64,000 bases of DNA from Desulfuromonas acetexigens (GTDB lineage Bacteria > Desulfobacterota > Desulfuromonadia > Desulfuromonadales > Trichloromonadaceae): assembly GCF_900111775.1 (NCBI RefSeq), contig NZ_FOJJ01000037.1, forward strand, positions 62,001 through 126,000, written 5' to 3'. Position numbers and translations under genes: made by a program. Each line of letters starts with the position of its first letter. Positions within the stretch are counted from its first letter, which is position 1. Shown piece by piece: positions 26,961 through 36,435 of the stretch. The notes beneath the pieces were generated by a model. The model made no database searches. It saw nothing but the letters and a program-made list of their open reading frames with translations, and had not been told where the DNA came from.

Positions 26961-27536
26961 ATGAAGCAGTCCAAGATTCATCTGGCGGTCAAGGAACAGA
27001 CGGCTTTGCTCGGCGAATGCCTCGCCGGCCACGGCGAGGGGCTGGAACGCCTGGCCGGGGAATTGGTGGCGGGTTTTAATCAGGGAGGACGGCTGCTCCT
27101 GGCGGGTTCCGGCCCGCTCGGAACGGTGGCCGAACTCGTCGCCGACCTTTTTCTCTATCGCCTGAGCTTTGAGCGCCCCTCCCTGCCGGCCTTGGCCCTG
27201 GGACGGGATCCTTCCTTGGCCGCCTGCATGCTCCGCGACGGCCAGGGGCGGGCGTACTTTTCCCGCCAACTGCGGGCCCTGGCCGGCAACAACGACCTGT
27301 TGCTGGTCCTGGCGGACAGCAACCGGGACGAAGCGCTGCTCGACCTTCTGCCGCTGGCCCGGCAGTTGGAGTGCAAGACGGCGCTGATCGTTCCCGAAGG
27401 GGCGCCCCTGGCGGGAGAAGAGGTCGACTTCCTCTTTGCGCTGAAGACCGTAGCCCCCACGCGCCTGCTTGACATGGGCCTGTTCATGGGGCAGATGCTG
27501 TGCGAGCTGGTCGAAGGGGAGCTCTTCGGCACATGA
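26961..27536 (+). CDS. SIS-domain protein (GmhA/DiaA-like)
   Basis: A 191-residue sugar-isomerase-fold protein. The phosphosugar-binding loop is NQGGRLLLAGSGPLGTVAEL, and the second strand region LAGNNDLLLVLADSNRDEALL is typical of phosphoheptose isomerase relatives. Catalytic His/Glu residues of GmhA are not obvious, so it may be a DiaA-like structural protein or have another sugar-phosphate ligand. The start at 26961 has GGAGAG upstream. It is the first gene of the heme operon and overlaps the next by four bases, an unusual neighbour for tetrapyrrole enzymes. Confidence 0.82.
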   Translation: MKQSKIHLAVKEQTALLGECLAGHGEGLERLAGELVAGFNQGGRLLLAGSGPLGTVAELVADLFLYRLSFERPSLPALALGRDPSLAACMLRDGQGRAYFSRQLRALAGNNDLLLVLADSNRDEALLDLLPLARQLECKTALIVPEGAPLAGEEVDFLFALKTVAPTRLLDMGLFMGQMLCELVEGELFGT

Positions 27537-28231
27537 CGACCGATGTGGAAGTAAAGGCCGCGCCCGTTTTCTATCCCTTGCAACTCAGTCTTTCCGGACG
27601 GCTGTGCGTCGTCGTCGGCGGCGGCGCCGTCGGGCGGCGCAAGCTCGCCGGGCTGTTGCGGGCCGGAGCCCGGATACGGTTGATCGACGCCGCTGCCACT
27701 TCCGTGCCGCCGGCGGGTGACGCTCTGGAGTTCCTGGAACGCCCCTATCGGGACGGCGACCTGGAAGGCGCCTTCCTGGCCTTTGCCGCCACCGACAACC
27801 CGACGATAAACGCCGCCGTCGCCGCCGAGGCGCGGCGCCGTGGGATTCCCGTCAACCGCGTCGATGACGGACCCGACAGCGATTTCATCCTGCCCGCCAA
27901 TCTGCGGCGGGGGGATCTGCTCTTCAGCGTCGCCGGCGGCGGCCGCAGCCCGGCCTTGATCGCTATTCTGCGGGATCGACTGGCCGAACACTTCGGTCCC
28001 GAATGGGGAACGGTTCTCGACATCGCCGCCGCGCTGCGCCGAAAGCGGTTGACACCTCTGGAACAAACCAAATACAATCACGAGATTTTACGCCAACTTC
28101 TGGCCGCCGGGCTGGCCGGGCGGGTCGCCGCCGGCGACGAGGCGGGGGTCGACGCCCTCCTCGCCACCCTGCCGGAGGGAGGCTGCACCCTCGACGATCT
28201 CGGGATTCAACTGCCGAAAGGGATGCCATGA
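27533..28231 (+). CDS. Precorrin-2 dehydrogenase / sirohydrochlorin ferrochelatase (CysG N-terminal type)
   Basis: A 232-residue protein of the Met8/CysG-B family. It oxidises precorrin-2 to sirohydrochlorin with NAD and may insert iron to give siroheme. The Rossmann motif is [18 protein letters not shown] (residues 25-42). [36 protein letters not shown] is the conserved NxxDxxxCDFxxP-like region, followed by a helical C-terminal domain. It works with the CobA domain encoded downstream in this operon, which makes precorrin-2. It overlaps both neighbours by four bases. Confidence 0.92.
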   Translation: MTTDVEVKAAPVFYPLQLSLSGRLCVVVGGGAVGRRKLAGLLRAGARIRLIDAAATSVPPAGDALEFLERPYRDGDLEGAFLAFAATDNPTINAAVAAEARRRGIPVNRVDDGPDSDFILPANLRRGDLLFSVAGGGRSPALIAILRDRLAEHFGPEWGTVLDIAAALRRKRLTPLEQTKYNHEILRQLLAAGLAGRVAAGDEAGVDALLATLPEGGCTLDDLGIQLPKGMP

Positions 28232-29073
28232 GTGTCAACATCCTGCTGTTCAAAATAACCCTGATCTTCTATTCCGTGGCGACCGTCCTCTACTTGGTCG
28301 ATGTGGTTCGACGGAAGGAAAAGGCCGGCAAAACCGGCAAGGCCGCCCGCTGGATCCTGGTCGGCGGCTTCGCCCTGCATTGCGCCACCCTCCTTGCCCG
28401 CTATCTCGAAGCAGGCTACACCCCGGTGGCCAACCTGCACGAATCGCTCTCTTTTTTCGCCTGGACCCTGGTCGGCATCTTCCTGCTCTTCGATATCCGC
28501 TACCGCATGACTGTCCTCGGCGCCTTCAGCTGCCCACTGGCGGTGATCCTCATGCTGATCGGCTCCACCGCCCCCACCGCGATGAAAGAGCTCAATCCCG
28601 CCCTCGACAGCTGGTGGTTCCCGGTGCATGTGACATTGGCCTTTCTCGGCAACGCCGTCTTCACCGTGGCCTTCGTCGCCGGGGTCATGTACCTGCTGCA
28701 GGAACGGATGCTGAAAAGCAAAAAATTCAGCGCTCTCTACTACCGTCTGCCCCCCCTCGACGTGCTCGACAGCATCAACTACAAGTGCCTCTCCTTCGGC
28801 TTTCCCCTGATGACCATGGGCATCATCTCCGGCGCGGTCTGGGCCAATTCCGCCTGGGGCGGCTACTGGCGCTGGGATCCGAAAGAGACCTGGGCGCTGA
28901 TCACCTGGTTTTTGTACGCCGCCCTGCTGCACGGTCGTCTGACCGTCGGCTGGCGCGGGCGGCGGGCGGCGATCTTCGCCATCCTCGGCTTTCTGTGCCT
29001 GCTCTTCACCTTCCTCGGCGTCAATCTGCTGCTTTCGGATCTGCACAGCTTCAAGGCCATGGAAGGACCTTAG
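28228..29073 (+). CDS. ccsA: Cytochrome c biogenesis protein CcsA/CcsB-type heme handling membrane protein
   Basis: A 281-residue polytopic membrane protein of the HemX/CcsA/CcmC superfamily with about eight helices. The tryptophan-rich heme-binding WWD region is intact: [23 protein letters not shown]. Conserved His residues lie in the flanking helices ([26 protein letters not shown]). CcsA passes heme to apocytochromes c in system II. In related bacteria this gene directly precedes hemA, as here. It overlaps the preceding gene by four bases. Confidence 0.9.
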   Translation: MSVNILLFKITLIFYSVATVLYLVDVVRRKEKAGKTGKAARWILVGGFALHCATLLARYLEAGYTPVANLHESLSFFAWTLVGIFLLFDIRYRMTVLGAFSCPLAVILMLIGSTAPTAMKELNPALDSWWFPVHVTLAFLGNAVFTVAFVAGVMYLLQERMLKSKKFSALYYRLPPLDVLDSINYKCLSFGFPLMTMGIISGAVWANSAWGGYWRWDPKETWALITWFLYAALLHGRLTVGWRGRRAAIFAILGFLCLLFTFLGVNLLLSDLHSFKAMEGP

Positions 29074-29090
29074 GGAATACGGAATTCACC

Positions 29091-30389
29091 ATGATGAACA
29101 TCATTGTCGTGGGGCTGAGTCACAAGACCGCCCCCGTGGAAATACGCGAACGGGTCGCTTTTGCGCCCACGGATATGGGTCGCCCCCTGCACGAGATGCG
29201 CGCCCTGCCGGCGGTGGCCGAGGCGATCATCGTGTCAACCTGCAACCGGGTGGAGCTCTACGCCGGCACTCACGCTCCCGAGGCCTGCGTCGGCCAGCTC
29301 AAGGCCTTCCTCGCCGCCTATCACGGCATCCCCGCTGAGCAGTTGGAGGAGCATCTTTACGACTACCAGGGGGAAGAAGCCATCCGCCACGTCTTCCGCG
29401 TCTCATCCAGCCTCGATTCGATGGTCATCGGCGAGCCGCAGATTCTCGGGCAGATCAAGACCGCCTACGGCTACGCCACCGAGCACAAGACCGTCGGCTC
29501 GGTGCTCAACCGCTTTCTGCACAAGGCCTTTTCCGTGGCCAAGCGGGTGCGCACCGAAACGGATATCGCCAGCAATGCGGTCTCCGTCTCTTTCGCCGCC
29601 GTCGAACTGGCGCGCAAGATCTTCGGCAGCCTCGACGGCAAGAAAGTCATGCTCATCGGCGCCGGCGAAATGTGCGAACTGGCGGCGCGGCATTTCCTCA
29701 ACAACGGCGCCGCTTCGGTGATGGTCACCAACCGCACTCTGGAGCGGGCGATCAAACTCGCCGAAGAGTTTCAGGGACAGGCCATTCCCTTCGAGGAATT
29801 CCCCCAGCGCCTGCATCAGGTCGATATCGTTCTGACCTCCACCGGCGCCCCCCATTTCATCCTCGGCCAGGAAAAAATGGAAGAGGTCATCCGCCAGCGC
29901 AAGAACAAGCCGATGTTCCTCATCGACATCGCCGTCCCTCGCGACATCGACCCCAAAGTCAACAAGATCGACAACATCTATCTCTACGATGTCGACGACC
30001 TGCAGGGGGTGGTGCAGGCCAACCTCAAGGAACGGCATAAAGAGGCGAAGAAGGCCGAGGTCATCATCGACCAGGAGATCGGTCAGTTCAGCCGCTGGCT
30101 GGAGAATCGTGATGTCGTTCCGACCATCGTCGCCCTGCGCAAGAAGTTCGAGGAAATCCGTCAGGGAGAACTCCAGAAAACCTTTTCCAATCTCAAGGAT
30201 CTCGGCCCCAAAGAGCGGCAGGCGATCGAAGCCCTGACCGCCGCCATCGTCAACAAAATGCTGCACCCACCGACCTCGGTCCTCAAGCAGAACCAGGAAA
30301 CGGCCTCGGGGAGCGACTACGTCGATGCGGTGCGGACCCTGTTCGATCTGGAAATCGCCCAGGAAGAAGACGACAGCGAAATCAGCTAA
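29091..30389 (+). CDS. hemA: Glutamyl-tRNA reductase
   Basis: A 432-residue enzyme reducing glutamyl-tRNA to glutamate-1-semialdehyde, the first step of the C5 heme route. The nucleophile lies in [13 protein letters not shown] (Cys50/51 depending on the start). [18 protein letters not shown], the NADPH motif [14 protein letters not shown] and a C-terminal dimerisation helix complete it. Tandem ATGs at 29091 and 29094 are both possible starts; the second puts the catalytic Cys at the family's usual position 50. The in-frame open region upstream is chance. Confidence 0.96.
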   Translation: MMNIIVVGLSHKTAPVEIRERVAFAPTDMGRPLHEMRALPAVAEAIIVSTCNRVELYAGTHAPEACVGQLKAFLAAYHGIPAEQLEEHLYDYQGEEAIRHVFRVSSSLDSMVIGEPQILGQIKTAYGYATEHKTVGSVLNRFLHKAFSVAKRVRTETDIASNAVSVSFAAVELARKIFGSLDGKKVMLIGAGEMCELAARHFLNNGAASVMVTNRTLERAIKLAEEFQGQAIPFEEFPQRLHQVDIVLTSTGAPHFILGQEKMEEVIRQRKNKPMFLIDIAVPRDIDPKVNKIDNIYLYDVDDLQGVVQANLKERHKEAKKAEVIIDQEIGQFSRWLENRDVVPTIVALRKKFEEIRQGELQKTFSNLKDLGPKERQAIEALTAAIVNKMLHPPTSVLKQNQETASGSDYVDAVRTLFDLEIAQEEDDSEIS

Positions 30390-30406
30390 GGAGACATAAG
30401 GCATTC

Positions 30407-31369
30407 ATGGAAAAAATGACACTGCGTATCGGTACTCGCGCCAGCCAGCTGGCCCTGTGGCAGGCCAACTGGGTCAAGTCTGAACTGGAGAAAAAACACC
30501 CCGGGCTCGAAGTCACCCTGACCAAGATCAAGACGCAAGGGGATAAAATCCTCGACGTGCCGCTAGCGATGGTCGGCGGCAAGGGGCTCTTCGTCAAGGA
30601 GATCGAGGAAGCCATGCTGCGCGGCGAGATCGACATCGCCGTGCACTCGATGAAGGATGTGCCGACCTTTTTCCCCGAAGGTCTGGCCCTGCGTTGCATC
30701 ACCGAGCGGGAAGACCCTCGCGATATCGTGGTCCTCAGACCCGGCTTCAAAAGCTTCCGCGATCTGCCGCAAGGGGCGCGCATCGGCACTTCATCATTGC
30801 GGCGCAAGGCGATGCTGCTGCATCTGCGTCCCGATTTCCAGATGGTCGATATTCGCGGCAACGTCGAGACCCGCATCCGTAAGCTCACCGAAGACAACCT
30901 CGACGCCGTGGTGCTGGCCGCCGCCGGCATGCATCGTCTCGGCTTCACCGGGCAGATCGGCGAATACCTGCCGACCGACGTGTCGTTGCCGGCCATCGGC
31001 CAGGGGGCGCTGGGCATCGAATCGCGCATCGCCGATACCGAGGTCAATGCCCTCATCGACTTCTTCAATCACCCGGAAACCGCCGCCGCGGTCAAGGGCG
31101 AGCGGGCGGTGCTGCGCCGTCTCGAAGGCGGCTGCCAGGTGCCCATCGGCGCCTACGGCGAGGTCAAGGACGGCCAACTGACCCTGACCGGCGTGGTCGC
31201 CAGCGTCGACGGCGCCAGATTCCTCAAGAAGACCGTCGTCTGCAAGCCGGAAGATTCGGAAAAGGTCGGCATTTCCCTGGCCGACGACCTGATCATCCAG
31301 GGAGCCGGGAAAATTCTCAACGAGGTCTATAAGCACGAGACCTTCAACGTCGGTCGCGAGGACGTTTAA
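30407..31369 (+). CDS. hemC: Hydroxymethylbilane synthase (porphobilinogen deaminase)
   Basis: A 320-residue enzyme that joins four porphobilinogens into hydroxymethylbilane. The dipyrromethane cofactor Cys is in RRLEGGCQVPIGAY (Cys243). RIGTRASQLALWQA, HSMKDVPT and IGTSSLRRKAML are classic. It follows hemA by 17 bases with a TAAGGAG site. It is separated from cobA-hemD by an inverted-repeat element. Confidence 0.97.
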   Translation: MEKMTLRIGTRASQLALWQANWVKSELEKKHPGLEVTLTKIKTQGDKILDVPLAMVGGKGLFVKEIEEAMLRGEIDIAVHSMKDVPTFFPEGLALRCITEREDPRDIVVLRPGFKSFRDLPQGARIGTSSLRRKAMLLHLRPDFQMVDIRGNVETRIRKLTEDNLDAVVLAAAGMHRLGFTGQIGEYLPTDVSLPAIGQGALGIESRIADTEVNALIDFFNHPETAAAVKGERAVLRRLEGGCQVPIGAYGEVKDGQLTLTGVVASVDGARFLKKTVVCKPEDSEKVGISLADDLIIQGAGKILNEVYKHETFNVGREDV

Positions 31370-31370
31370 C

Positions 31371-31492
31371 AGGCTGATGAAAAACACCCATCTGCGGCGT
31401 TGTCCTCACCCCTCGTCAACGACGTACCTTTCAGGTACGCCTTATTCCTCAGGATTTCGTCCGCCTTGCATCTGGGCATTTTTGATCAGCCT
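31371..31492. repeat. Interspersed inverted-repeat element (about 122 bp) in the heme operon
   Basis: The ends are imperfect inverted repeats: AGGCTGATGAAAAACACCCA at the left matches the reverse complement of the right end, AGGCTGATCAAAAATGCCCA. A perfect central hairpin CGTACC-TTTCA-GGTACG lies at 31423-31439. There is no coding capacity. The build is that of a miniature repeat or long REP-like element. No second copy is visible in this window, so whether it is dispersed in the genome is unknown. It starts two bases after the hemC stop. Confidence 0.75.
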
Positions 31493-31590
31493 TGGAAAAC
31501 GATTTTTTCAACAACCTCTTAGTCTCCATGGCGAATGATCCCCAGGGGCGGCGCATGCGTCGCCCCTATCCGTTTACGGCAGGTGAACTC

Positions 31591-33117
31591 TTGAAACCAG
31601 GCATCGTCTATCTCATCGGCGCCGGGCCCGGCGATCCCGGCCTGATCACGGTCAAGGGACGCGAATGCCTGCGCCGGGCCGAGGTGGTGATCTACGACTA
31701 TCTGGCCAATCCCGCCTTTCTGCGCGAAGCCCCCAACGCCGAACATCTTTACGTCGGGAAAAAGGGTGGAAACCACCACCGCTCCCAGGAGGAGATCAAC
31801 ACCCTGCTGGTGGAAAAAGCCGGGGAGGGCAAGACCGTCGCCCGCCTCAAGGGGGGAGATCCCTACATCTTCGGCCGGGGCGGCGAGGAAGCCCTTTGTC
31901 TGCGCCGGGCGGGGATTCCCTTCGAAGTCGTTCCCGGCGTCACCGCCGGTTTCGCCGCCGCCGCCTACGCCGGCATCCCCCTCACCCACCGCGACCACAC
32001 CACCAGCCTCGCCCTCATCACCGGCCATGAAGACCCGGCAAAGAAGATGTCGAGTCTCGACTGGGAGAAACTTGCCGGCGCCGTCGGCACCCTGGTCTTT
32101 TATATGGGGATCGCCAACCTGTCGCTGATCGCCCGGGAACTGATGGCACACGGCCGCCCCGCCGACACCCCGGTGGCGATTGTGCGCTGGGCGACCACGG
32201 CGCAACAGCAGACCCTGACGGCGACCCTCGGCGATGTGGTCGAGCAGGCGGCCCAGTCCCGGATCAAGCCGCCGGCAGTCATCATCGTCGGTTCGGTGGT
32301 CGGCTTGCGGGAGGAGTTGCGCTGGTTCGACAACCGCCCCCTCTTCGGCAAACGTATTCTCAACACCCGCGCCGCCGACCAGGCCGCCGAACTGACGGCG
32401 CTTCTCGAAGCGCGAGGGGCCGAAGTCATCGAGGCACCGACCATCGAGCTGGTCGCGCCGGAGAATTATGACGAACTCGACGGCGCCATCGCCGAACTGG
32501 AAACCTTCGACTGGCTGATTCTCACCTCGGCCAACGGCGTGCGCTGCTTCTTTCGGCGCCTGGCCGAACTCGGTCGCGACGCCCGCGCCCTGGGCTCTTG
32601 TCGGATCTGCGTCGTCGGCCCCAAGACCGCCGCCTTTCTCGCCGCGCACGGGTTGCGCGCCGACCTCGTCGCCGCCGAGTTCAAAGGCGAAGGGGTGGTG
32701 GCGGCGCTGGCGGATACCGATCTGCAGGATAAAAAAATCCTCTTCCCCAAGGCCGACCGGGCGCGGGAAGTGATCCCCACGGAACTGACCAAACTCGGCG
32801 CCACCGTCATCGCTCCCGTCCTCTACCGCAACGTCGTCCCCGCCGCCCTGCCGGAGACGGCCCGCGCCGCCCTGGAGGCGGGCGAGATCGACTGCGTCGC
32901 CTTCACCGCCTCTTCCACCGTCGACAACCTCGCGGTTCTGCTTGGCGACAATCTGGCCGCCCGCCTTAAAGGCGTCGCCGTCGCTTCCATCGGCCCGATC
33001 ACCTCCAAAACCTGCCGCAAGCACGGCCTGGAAGTCGCCGTCGAACCCACCGAATACACTCTGGAGGCCCTGGTAGAGGGGATTGTGGGGTATTTCGCAG
33101 GCGGATCTTTTTCATAA
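31591..33117 (+). CDS. CobA-HemD fusion: uroporphyrinogen-III methyltransferase / uroporphyrinogen-III synthase
   Basis: A bifunctional fusion. Residues 1-245 form the SAM-dependent methyltransferase making precorrin-2 (VYLIGAGPGDPGLITVKG, RLKGGDPYIFGRGGEE, PGVTAGFAAAAYAGIPLTHR). Residues 255-508 form the uroporphyrinogen-III synthase (RILNTRAADQAAELTALLE, LTSANGVRCFF, VAFTASSTVDNL). It therefore feeds heme and siroheme/corrin branches from one polypeptide. The start is probably TTG at 31591 (AGGTG six to seven bases upstream), since family members begin two or three residues before VYLIGAGPG. Alternative ATGs are at 31528 and 31555. Confidence 0.93.
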   Translation: MKPGIVYLIGAGPGDPGLITVKGRECLRRAEVVIYDYLANPAFLREAPNAEHLYVGKKGGNHHRSQEEINTLLVEKAGEGKTVARLKGGDPYIFGRGGEEALCLRRAGIPFEVVPGVTAGFAAAAYAGIPLTHRDHTTSLALITGHEDPAKKMSSLDWEKLAGAVGTLVFYMGIANLSLIARELMAHGRPADTPVAIVRWATTAQQQTLTATLGDVVEQAAQSRIKPPAVIIVGSVVGLREELRWFDNRPLFGKRILNTRAADQAAELTALLEARGAEVIEAPTIELVAPENYDELDGAIAELETFDWLILTSANGVRCFFRRLAELGRDARALGSCRICVVGPKTAAFLAAHGLRADLVAAEFKGEGVVAALADTDLQDKKILFPKADRAREVIPTELTKLGATVIAPVLYRNVVPAALPETARAALEAGEIDCVAFTASSTVDNLAVLLGDNLAARLKGVAVASIGPITSKTCRKHGLEVAVEPTEYTLEALVEGIVGYFAGGSFS

Positions 33118-33339
33118 TCTTTGGTTCCCAAGCTCTGGCTAGCCGCCCTTGATTGTCCTATAGAAAATTGTGCGCCTGATGACGTTCTGTGTTATTTAAT
33201 GATGGATCCCAATGGTTATGACTTGGAACAAGCCTGAGAGGCGGCATAGCTGGGATACTGTTCCAAATCAACGCCAAGCACTCGCCTCGGCTAGTAAAAA
33301 CGCTAAGATTTTTCAAGAATAAAGAGACAGAGGAGTTCG
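33118..33339 (+). other. Gap inside the heme operon before the MNT/HEPN pair
   Basis: This 222-base stretch is AT-richer than the flanking enzymes. I see no terminator, repeat copy or clear promoter. It is much longer than other junctions in this operon, in keeping with insertion of the MNT/HEPN module as a unit, possibly with its own promoter. Confidence 0.4.
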
Positions 33340-33669
33340 ATGACGGTCGAAAAAGTTCTTCCCGAAATCGTCAAACGATTGGTTGCTGCGGCCCAACCCG
33401 AAGAAATCATTTTGTTCGGTTCCCTGGCCAGGGGCGAGGGTCGACCGGATTCCGACATCGATCTACTGGTCATAGAAACCGAGCCTTTCGGACCAGAGCG
33501 TAGCCGGCTGGTGGAAATCGGCCGACTGGAAGCCGCCTTGGGGCGACTTCCCCATGCGACCGACCTGCTTATCTACAGTCGCGATGAAATCAAGAAATGG
33601 AAGGATTCACCCCATCATGTGATCGGTCGCGCTCTGCGTGAAGGGACGGTCCTTTATGCCCGACATTGA
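33340..33669 (+). CDS. MNT-type minimal nucleotidyltransferase (pair 2)
   Basis: A 109-residue nucleotidyltransferase-fold protein with an intact GS-x10-DxD motif (GSLARGEGRPDSDID). Like pair 1, it ends VLYxRH and its stop overlaps the HEPN start by 14 bases. The two MNT proteins share the fold and ends but differ widely in the middle, so they are not a recent duplication. By family logic it is the antitoxin or modifying partner of the HEPN protein. The ribosome site is AGAGG, about eight bases upstream. Confidence 0.87.
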   Translation: MTVEKVLPEIVKRLVAAAQPEEIILFGSLARGEGRPDSDIDLLVIETEPFGPERSRLVEIGRLEAALGRLPHATDLLIYSRDEIKKWKDSPHHVIGRALREGTVLYARH

Positions 33670-34042
33670 TGCCGCCCGCCTTTTTTTGACCGCCGGTCAA
33701 CGCGATCTCCAGGCCCTTGGCAACATGCTCGATGCCCAAGCCTTTCCCCTTGAAATTTTTGGGTTTCACGCCCAACAGGCGGTGGAGAAATGTCTGAAAA
33801 GCCGGCTGGCCCTGGCCGGAAGGGAAATCCCCCGATCTCACAACATCCGTCACCTGATCGTGCTGCTGGAGGAAGCCGGCATCACCGCCGACAACTTGTG
33901 GGATCTGGTTTCTCTGACGGCTTTCGCCGTTCAGTTTCGATATGAATCCTTCGAGGCCCTGGATGATGACTTAGACCGGCCGGCCTTATTTGCCCGCATT
34001 CAAGGGTTGGTTGCAAGTTGCGAGGGGCTCTTGGGTGAATGA
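33656..34042 (+). CDS. HEPN-domain protein (pair 2)
   Basis: A 128-residue helical HEPN protein. FGFHAQQAVEKCLKSRLAL is the core helix, and GREIPRSHNIRHLIVLL carries an R-x5-H version of the HEPN motif. As in pair 1, there is no Tyr two residues after His, so it belongs with PF05168-like rather than HepT-like HEPN proteins. The start at 33656 overlaps the MNT gene. It is placed between cobA-hemD and hemB on the operon strand. Ribonuclease activity is possible but unproven. Confidence 0.83.
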   Translation: MPDIDAARLFLTAGQRDLQALGNMLDAQAFPLEIFGFHAQQAVEKCLKSRLALAGREIPRSHNIRHLIVLLEEAGITADNLWDLVSLTAFAVQFRYESFEALDDDLDRPALFARIQGLVASCEGLLGE

Positions 34043-34135
34043 TTATTCACAGGGGCCTTGTGCTTGCCAGCTCCGTGGAATATATGTTTAACAACCGGTA
34101 AACGATAAATTCACTTGCCAAAGGAGTTTTGATTC

Positions 34136-35113
34136 ATGTTCTTCCCCGAATACCGCGCCCGCCGTCTGCGTCGCAACGACAATATCCGCCGCATGGTGCG
34201 GGAAACCCATCTACGGGTCGACGATCTGATCTATCCGATGTTTTCCGCCTTTGGCACCGGGATCAAGAAAGAGATTCCGTCGATGCCAGGGATTTATCAG
34301 CAGTCCATCGAACACATCGTCGCCGAGGCCAAGGAGGTCTATGAACTGGGCATTCCGGCGGTGATTCTTTTCGGCATTCCCGAAATCAAGGATGCTTTGG
34401 GCCAGGATGCCTACTCGGAGACCGGGATCATCCAGGAGACGATCCGGGCGATCAAGAAAGAAGTACCGAAGCTCACCGTCATCACCGACGTCTGTATGTG
34501 CGAATATACCGACCACGGCCATTGCGGGGTGATCAAGGACGGCGACGTAGACAACGACGAAACCCTCCAGCTGCTCGCCGCCGAGGCCCTCTCCCACGCC
34601 CGCGCCGGGGCCGACATCATCGCCCCTTCGGACATGATGGACGGCCGGGTGGCGGCGATCCGCGAGATCCTCGACGCCAACGGTTTCGAGCAGATCCCGA
34701 TCATGAGCTATGCAGTAAAGTACGCCAGCGCCTACTACGGCCCCTTCCGCGACGCCGCCGATTCGACCCCCCAGTTCGGTGACCGCCGCTCCTATCAGAT
34801 GGACCCGGCCAACCGCCGCGAAGCGATTCGCGAGGCGGCCCTCGACGTGCAGGAGTGCGCCGATTTTCTCATGGTCAAGCCGGCGTTGGCCTACCTCGAC
34901 ATCCTCCGCGACATCAAGGATCGCTTCGACCTGCCCCTGGTGGCCTATAACGTCTCCGGCGAGTATTCGATGATCAAGGCCGCCGCCGCCAACGGTTGGG
35001 TCGACAACGACCGGATCGTCATGGAGACTTTGATCGGCATGAAACGGGCCGGGGCCGACATCATCATCACCTATCACGCCAAGGAAGCGGCTCGCCTGCT
35101 TCTCGGCCGCTAG
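34136..35113 (+). CDS. hemB: Delta-aminolevulinic acid dehydratase (porphobilinogen synthase)
   Basis: A 325-residue enzyme that condenses two 5-aminolevulinates to porphobilinogen. The catalytic zinc cysteines are in [14 protein letters not shown], and the Schiff-base lysines in SYAVKYAS and LMVKPALAY. The AAAGGAG ribosome site supports the start. Supplying the substrate for HemC, it completes the block of heme genes; hemL (aminomutase) is not in this window. It follows the HEPN gene by 93 bases. Confidence 0.97.
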   Translation: MFFPEYRARRLRRNDNIRRMVRETHLRVDDLIYPMFSAFGTGIKKEIPSMPGIYQQSIEHIVAEAKEVYELGIPAVILFGIPEIKDALGQDAYSETGIIQETIRAIKKEVPKLTVITDVCMCEYTDHGHCGVIKDGDVDNDETLQLLAAEALSHARAGADIIAPSDMMDGRVAAIREILDANGFEQIPIMSYAVKYASAYYGPFRDAADSTPQFGDRRSYQMDPANRREAIREAALDVQECADFLMVKPALAYLDILRDIKDRFDLPLVAYNVSGEYSMIKAAAANGWVDNDRIVMETLIGMKRAGADIIITYHAKEAARLLLGR

Positions 35114-35136
35114 GCCGAAGGAACACGCGCCGACTC

Positions 35137-36435
35137 ATGCGAGAATATTTCTGCGACCGGCTGGCCAACGGCCTACGCCTGGTCACCGTTGAAATGCCCC
35201 ACCTGCACTGCGCGGAGATGGCCTGCTACGTCCAGGTCGGCGGACGGGACGAATCCGCCGACTTGGCGGGCATCTCCCATTTCCTCGAACACATCCTCTT
35301 TCGCGGCAGCCTCGATTTCCCCAGCACCTTCGTTCTGGAGCGAGCCTTCGAAGCCATCGGCGGGGCGGTGAACGCCGCCACCGACGTGGAAAGTACCTGC
35401 TACCACAGCCGCTTCCACCCCCAGCATCTGGATGAGGCGGCGCACCTCTTTGCCTCGCTGCTGACCCGGCCGCTCTTCGCCGATGTCGAGCTGGAGCGGC
35501 GCATCATCCTCGAAGAGGCGTTGGACGATCTCAACGAGCGGGGGGAGGATGTCAGTCCCGACAACCTCACCGCCGGGCTGCTCTGGCCCGATCATGCCCT
35601 GAGCCTGCCGACCATCGGCAGCACCGCCTCGATCAAGGCGATCCGCGAGGACGATCTGCGCGCCCACCACGGCCGCTATTACACCCCGGTCAACGCGGTG
35701 GTGGTGGTCGCCGGCAACGTGCGCCGCGAAGCGACGCTGCAGGCCGTGACCGCAGCCTTTGGCCACTGGCGCGGTAGCGGCGGCCCCGAACGACAGAGTC
35801 CGGCAGCCCGCGAAGCCCATGCGCCGGAGGTGGCCTGGGCCAAGGACTCGGATTCGCAGATTCTGCTACAGCTGGCCTTTCGTGCCCCGGGACGGGGACA
35901 TGCCGATACCGTACCGCTGCGGGTGCTGCGCTGGATTCTTTCCTGGGGGGGCGCCTCGCGCCTGATGCTGCGCCTGCGCGAACAGCTCGGCCTGACCTAT
36001 CATGTGGAGGCGGGTCTGTCGATGCTCGCCGACTGCGGCTCCTTCACCATCGACCTGGCGGTGGCGCCGAAAAATCTCGAACGGGCGGTGACGGAAGTGC
36101 TTGGGGTGGTGGCGCGGCTCTGTCGCGAGCCGGTGCCGGAGGAGGAACTGCAGGGGGTGTTGCGGGCCTATCTCTTCGACCTGGAGTTCAGCCAGGACCA
36201 TACCGAGGCGATGCTTTCCCGCTATGGCTGGGGGGAACTGGCCGGCTATCTGCGCACCGTCGAAGACGACCGGCGCGAGGTCATGGCGGTGACGGCCGAG
36301 GCGATTCAGCAGGCGGCCCGGTCGGTCTTTGCCCCGGGCAATCTCAAGCTGGCCGTCGTCGGCCCCTGGAAAGAAGCGCACCGGCGCGCGGTGAACAAGG
36401 TCCTTGTCGCCTATTCCCCGCTGACGGAAGCCTAG
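35137..36435 (+). CDS. M16-family zinc metallopeptidase
   Basis: A 432-residue insulinase-like peptidase (M16B size). The inverted zinc motif HFLEH (His48, Glu51, His52) is intact, and the distal Glu ligand is expected in RIILEEALDDLNE (about residue 125). The C-terminal inactive homologous half has GGASRLMLRLREQLGLTY. There is no signal peptide, so it is probably cytoplasmic. It is 23 bases after hemB and so the last gene of the heme operon. Its stop overlaps the stop of the opposing regulator. Confidence 0.9.
   Translation: MREYFCDRLANGLRLVTVEMPHLHCAEMACYVQVGGRDESADLAGISHFLEHILFRGSLDFPSTFVLERAFEAIGGAVNAATDVESTCYHSRFHPQHLDEAAHLFASLLTRPLFADVELERRIILEEALDDLNERGEDVSPDNLTAGLLWPDHALSLPTIGSTASIKAIREDDLRAHHGRYYTPVNAVVVVAGNVRREATLQAVTAAFGHWRGSGGPERQSPAAREAHAPEVAWAKDSDSQILLQLAFRAPGRGHADTVPLRVLRWILSWGGASRLMLRLREQLGLTYHVEAGLSMLADCGSFTIDLAVAPKNLERAVTEVLGVVARLCREPVPEEELQGVLRAYLFDLEFSQDHTEAMLSRYGWGELAGYLRTVEDDRREVMAVTAEAIQQAARSVFAPGNLKLAVVGPWKEAHRRAVNKVLVAYSPLTEA

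Noticed and set aside
31519-33024. A 501-codon minus-strand frame opposite cobA-hemD
   Set aside because: Fully antisense to a clear fusion enzyme, with shadow-type Gly/Asp/Arg composition and no ribosome site.
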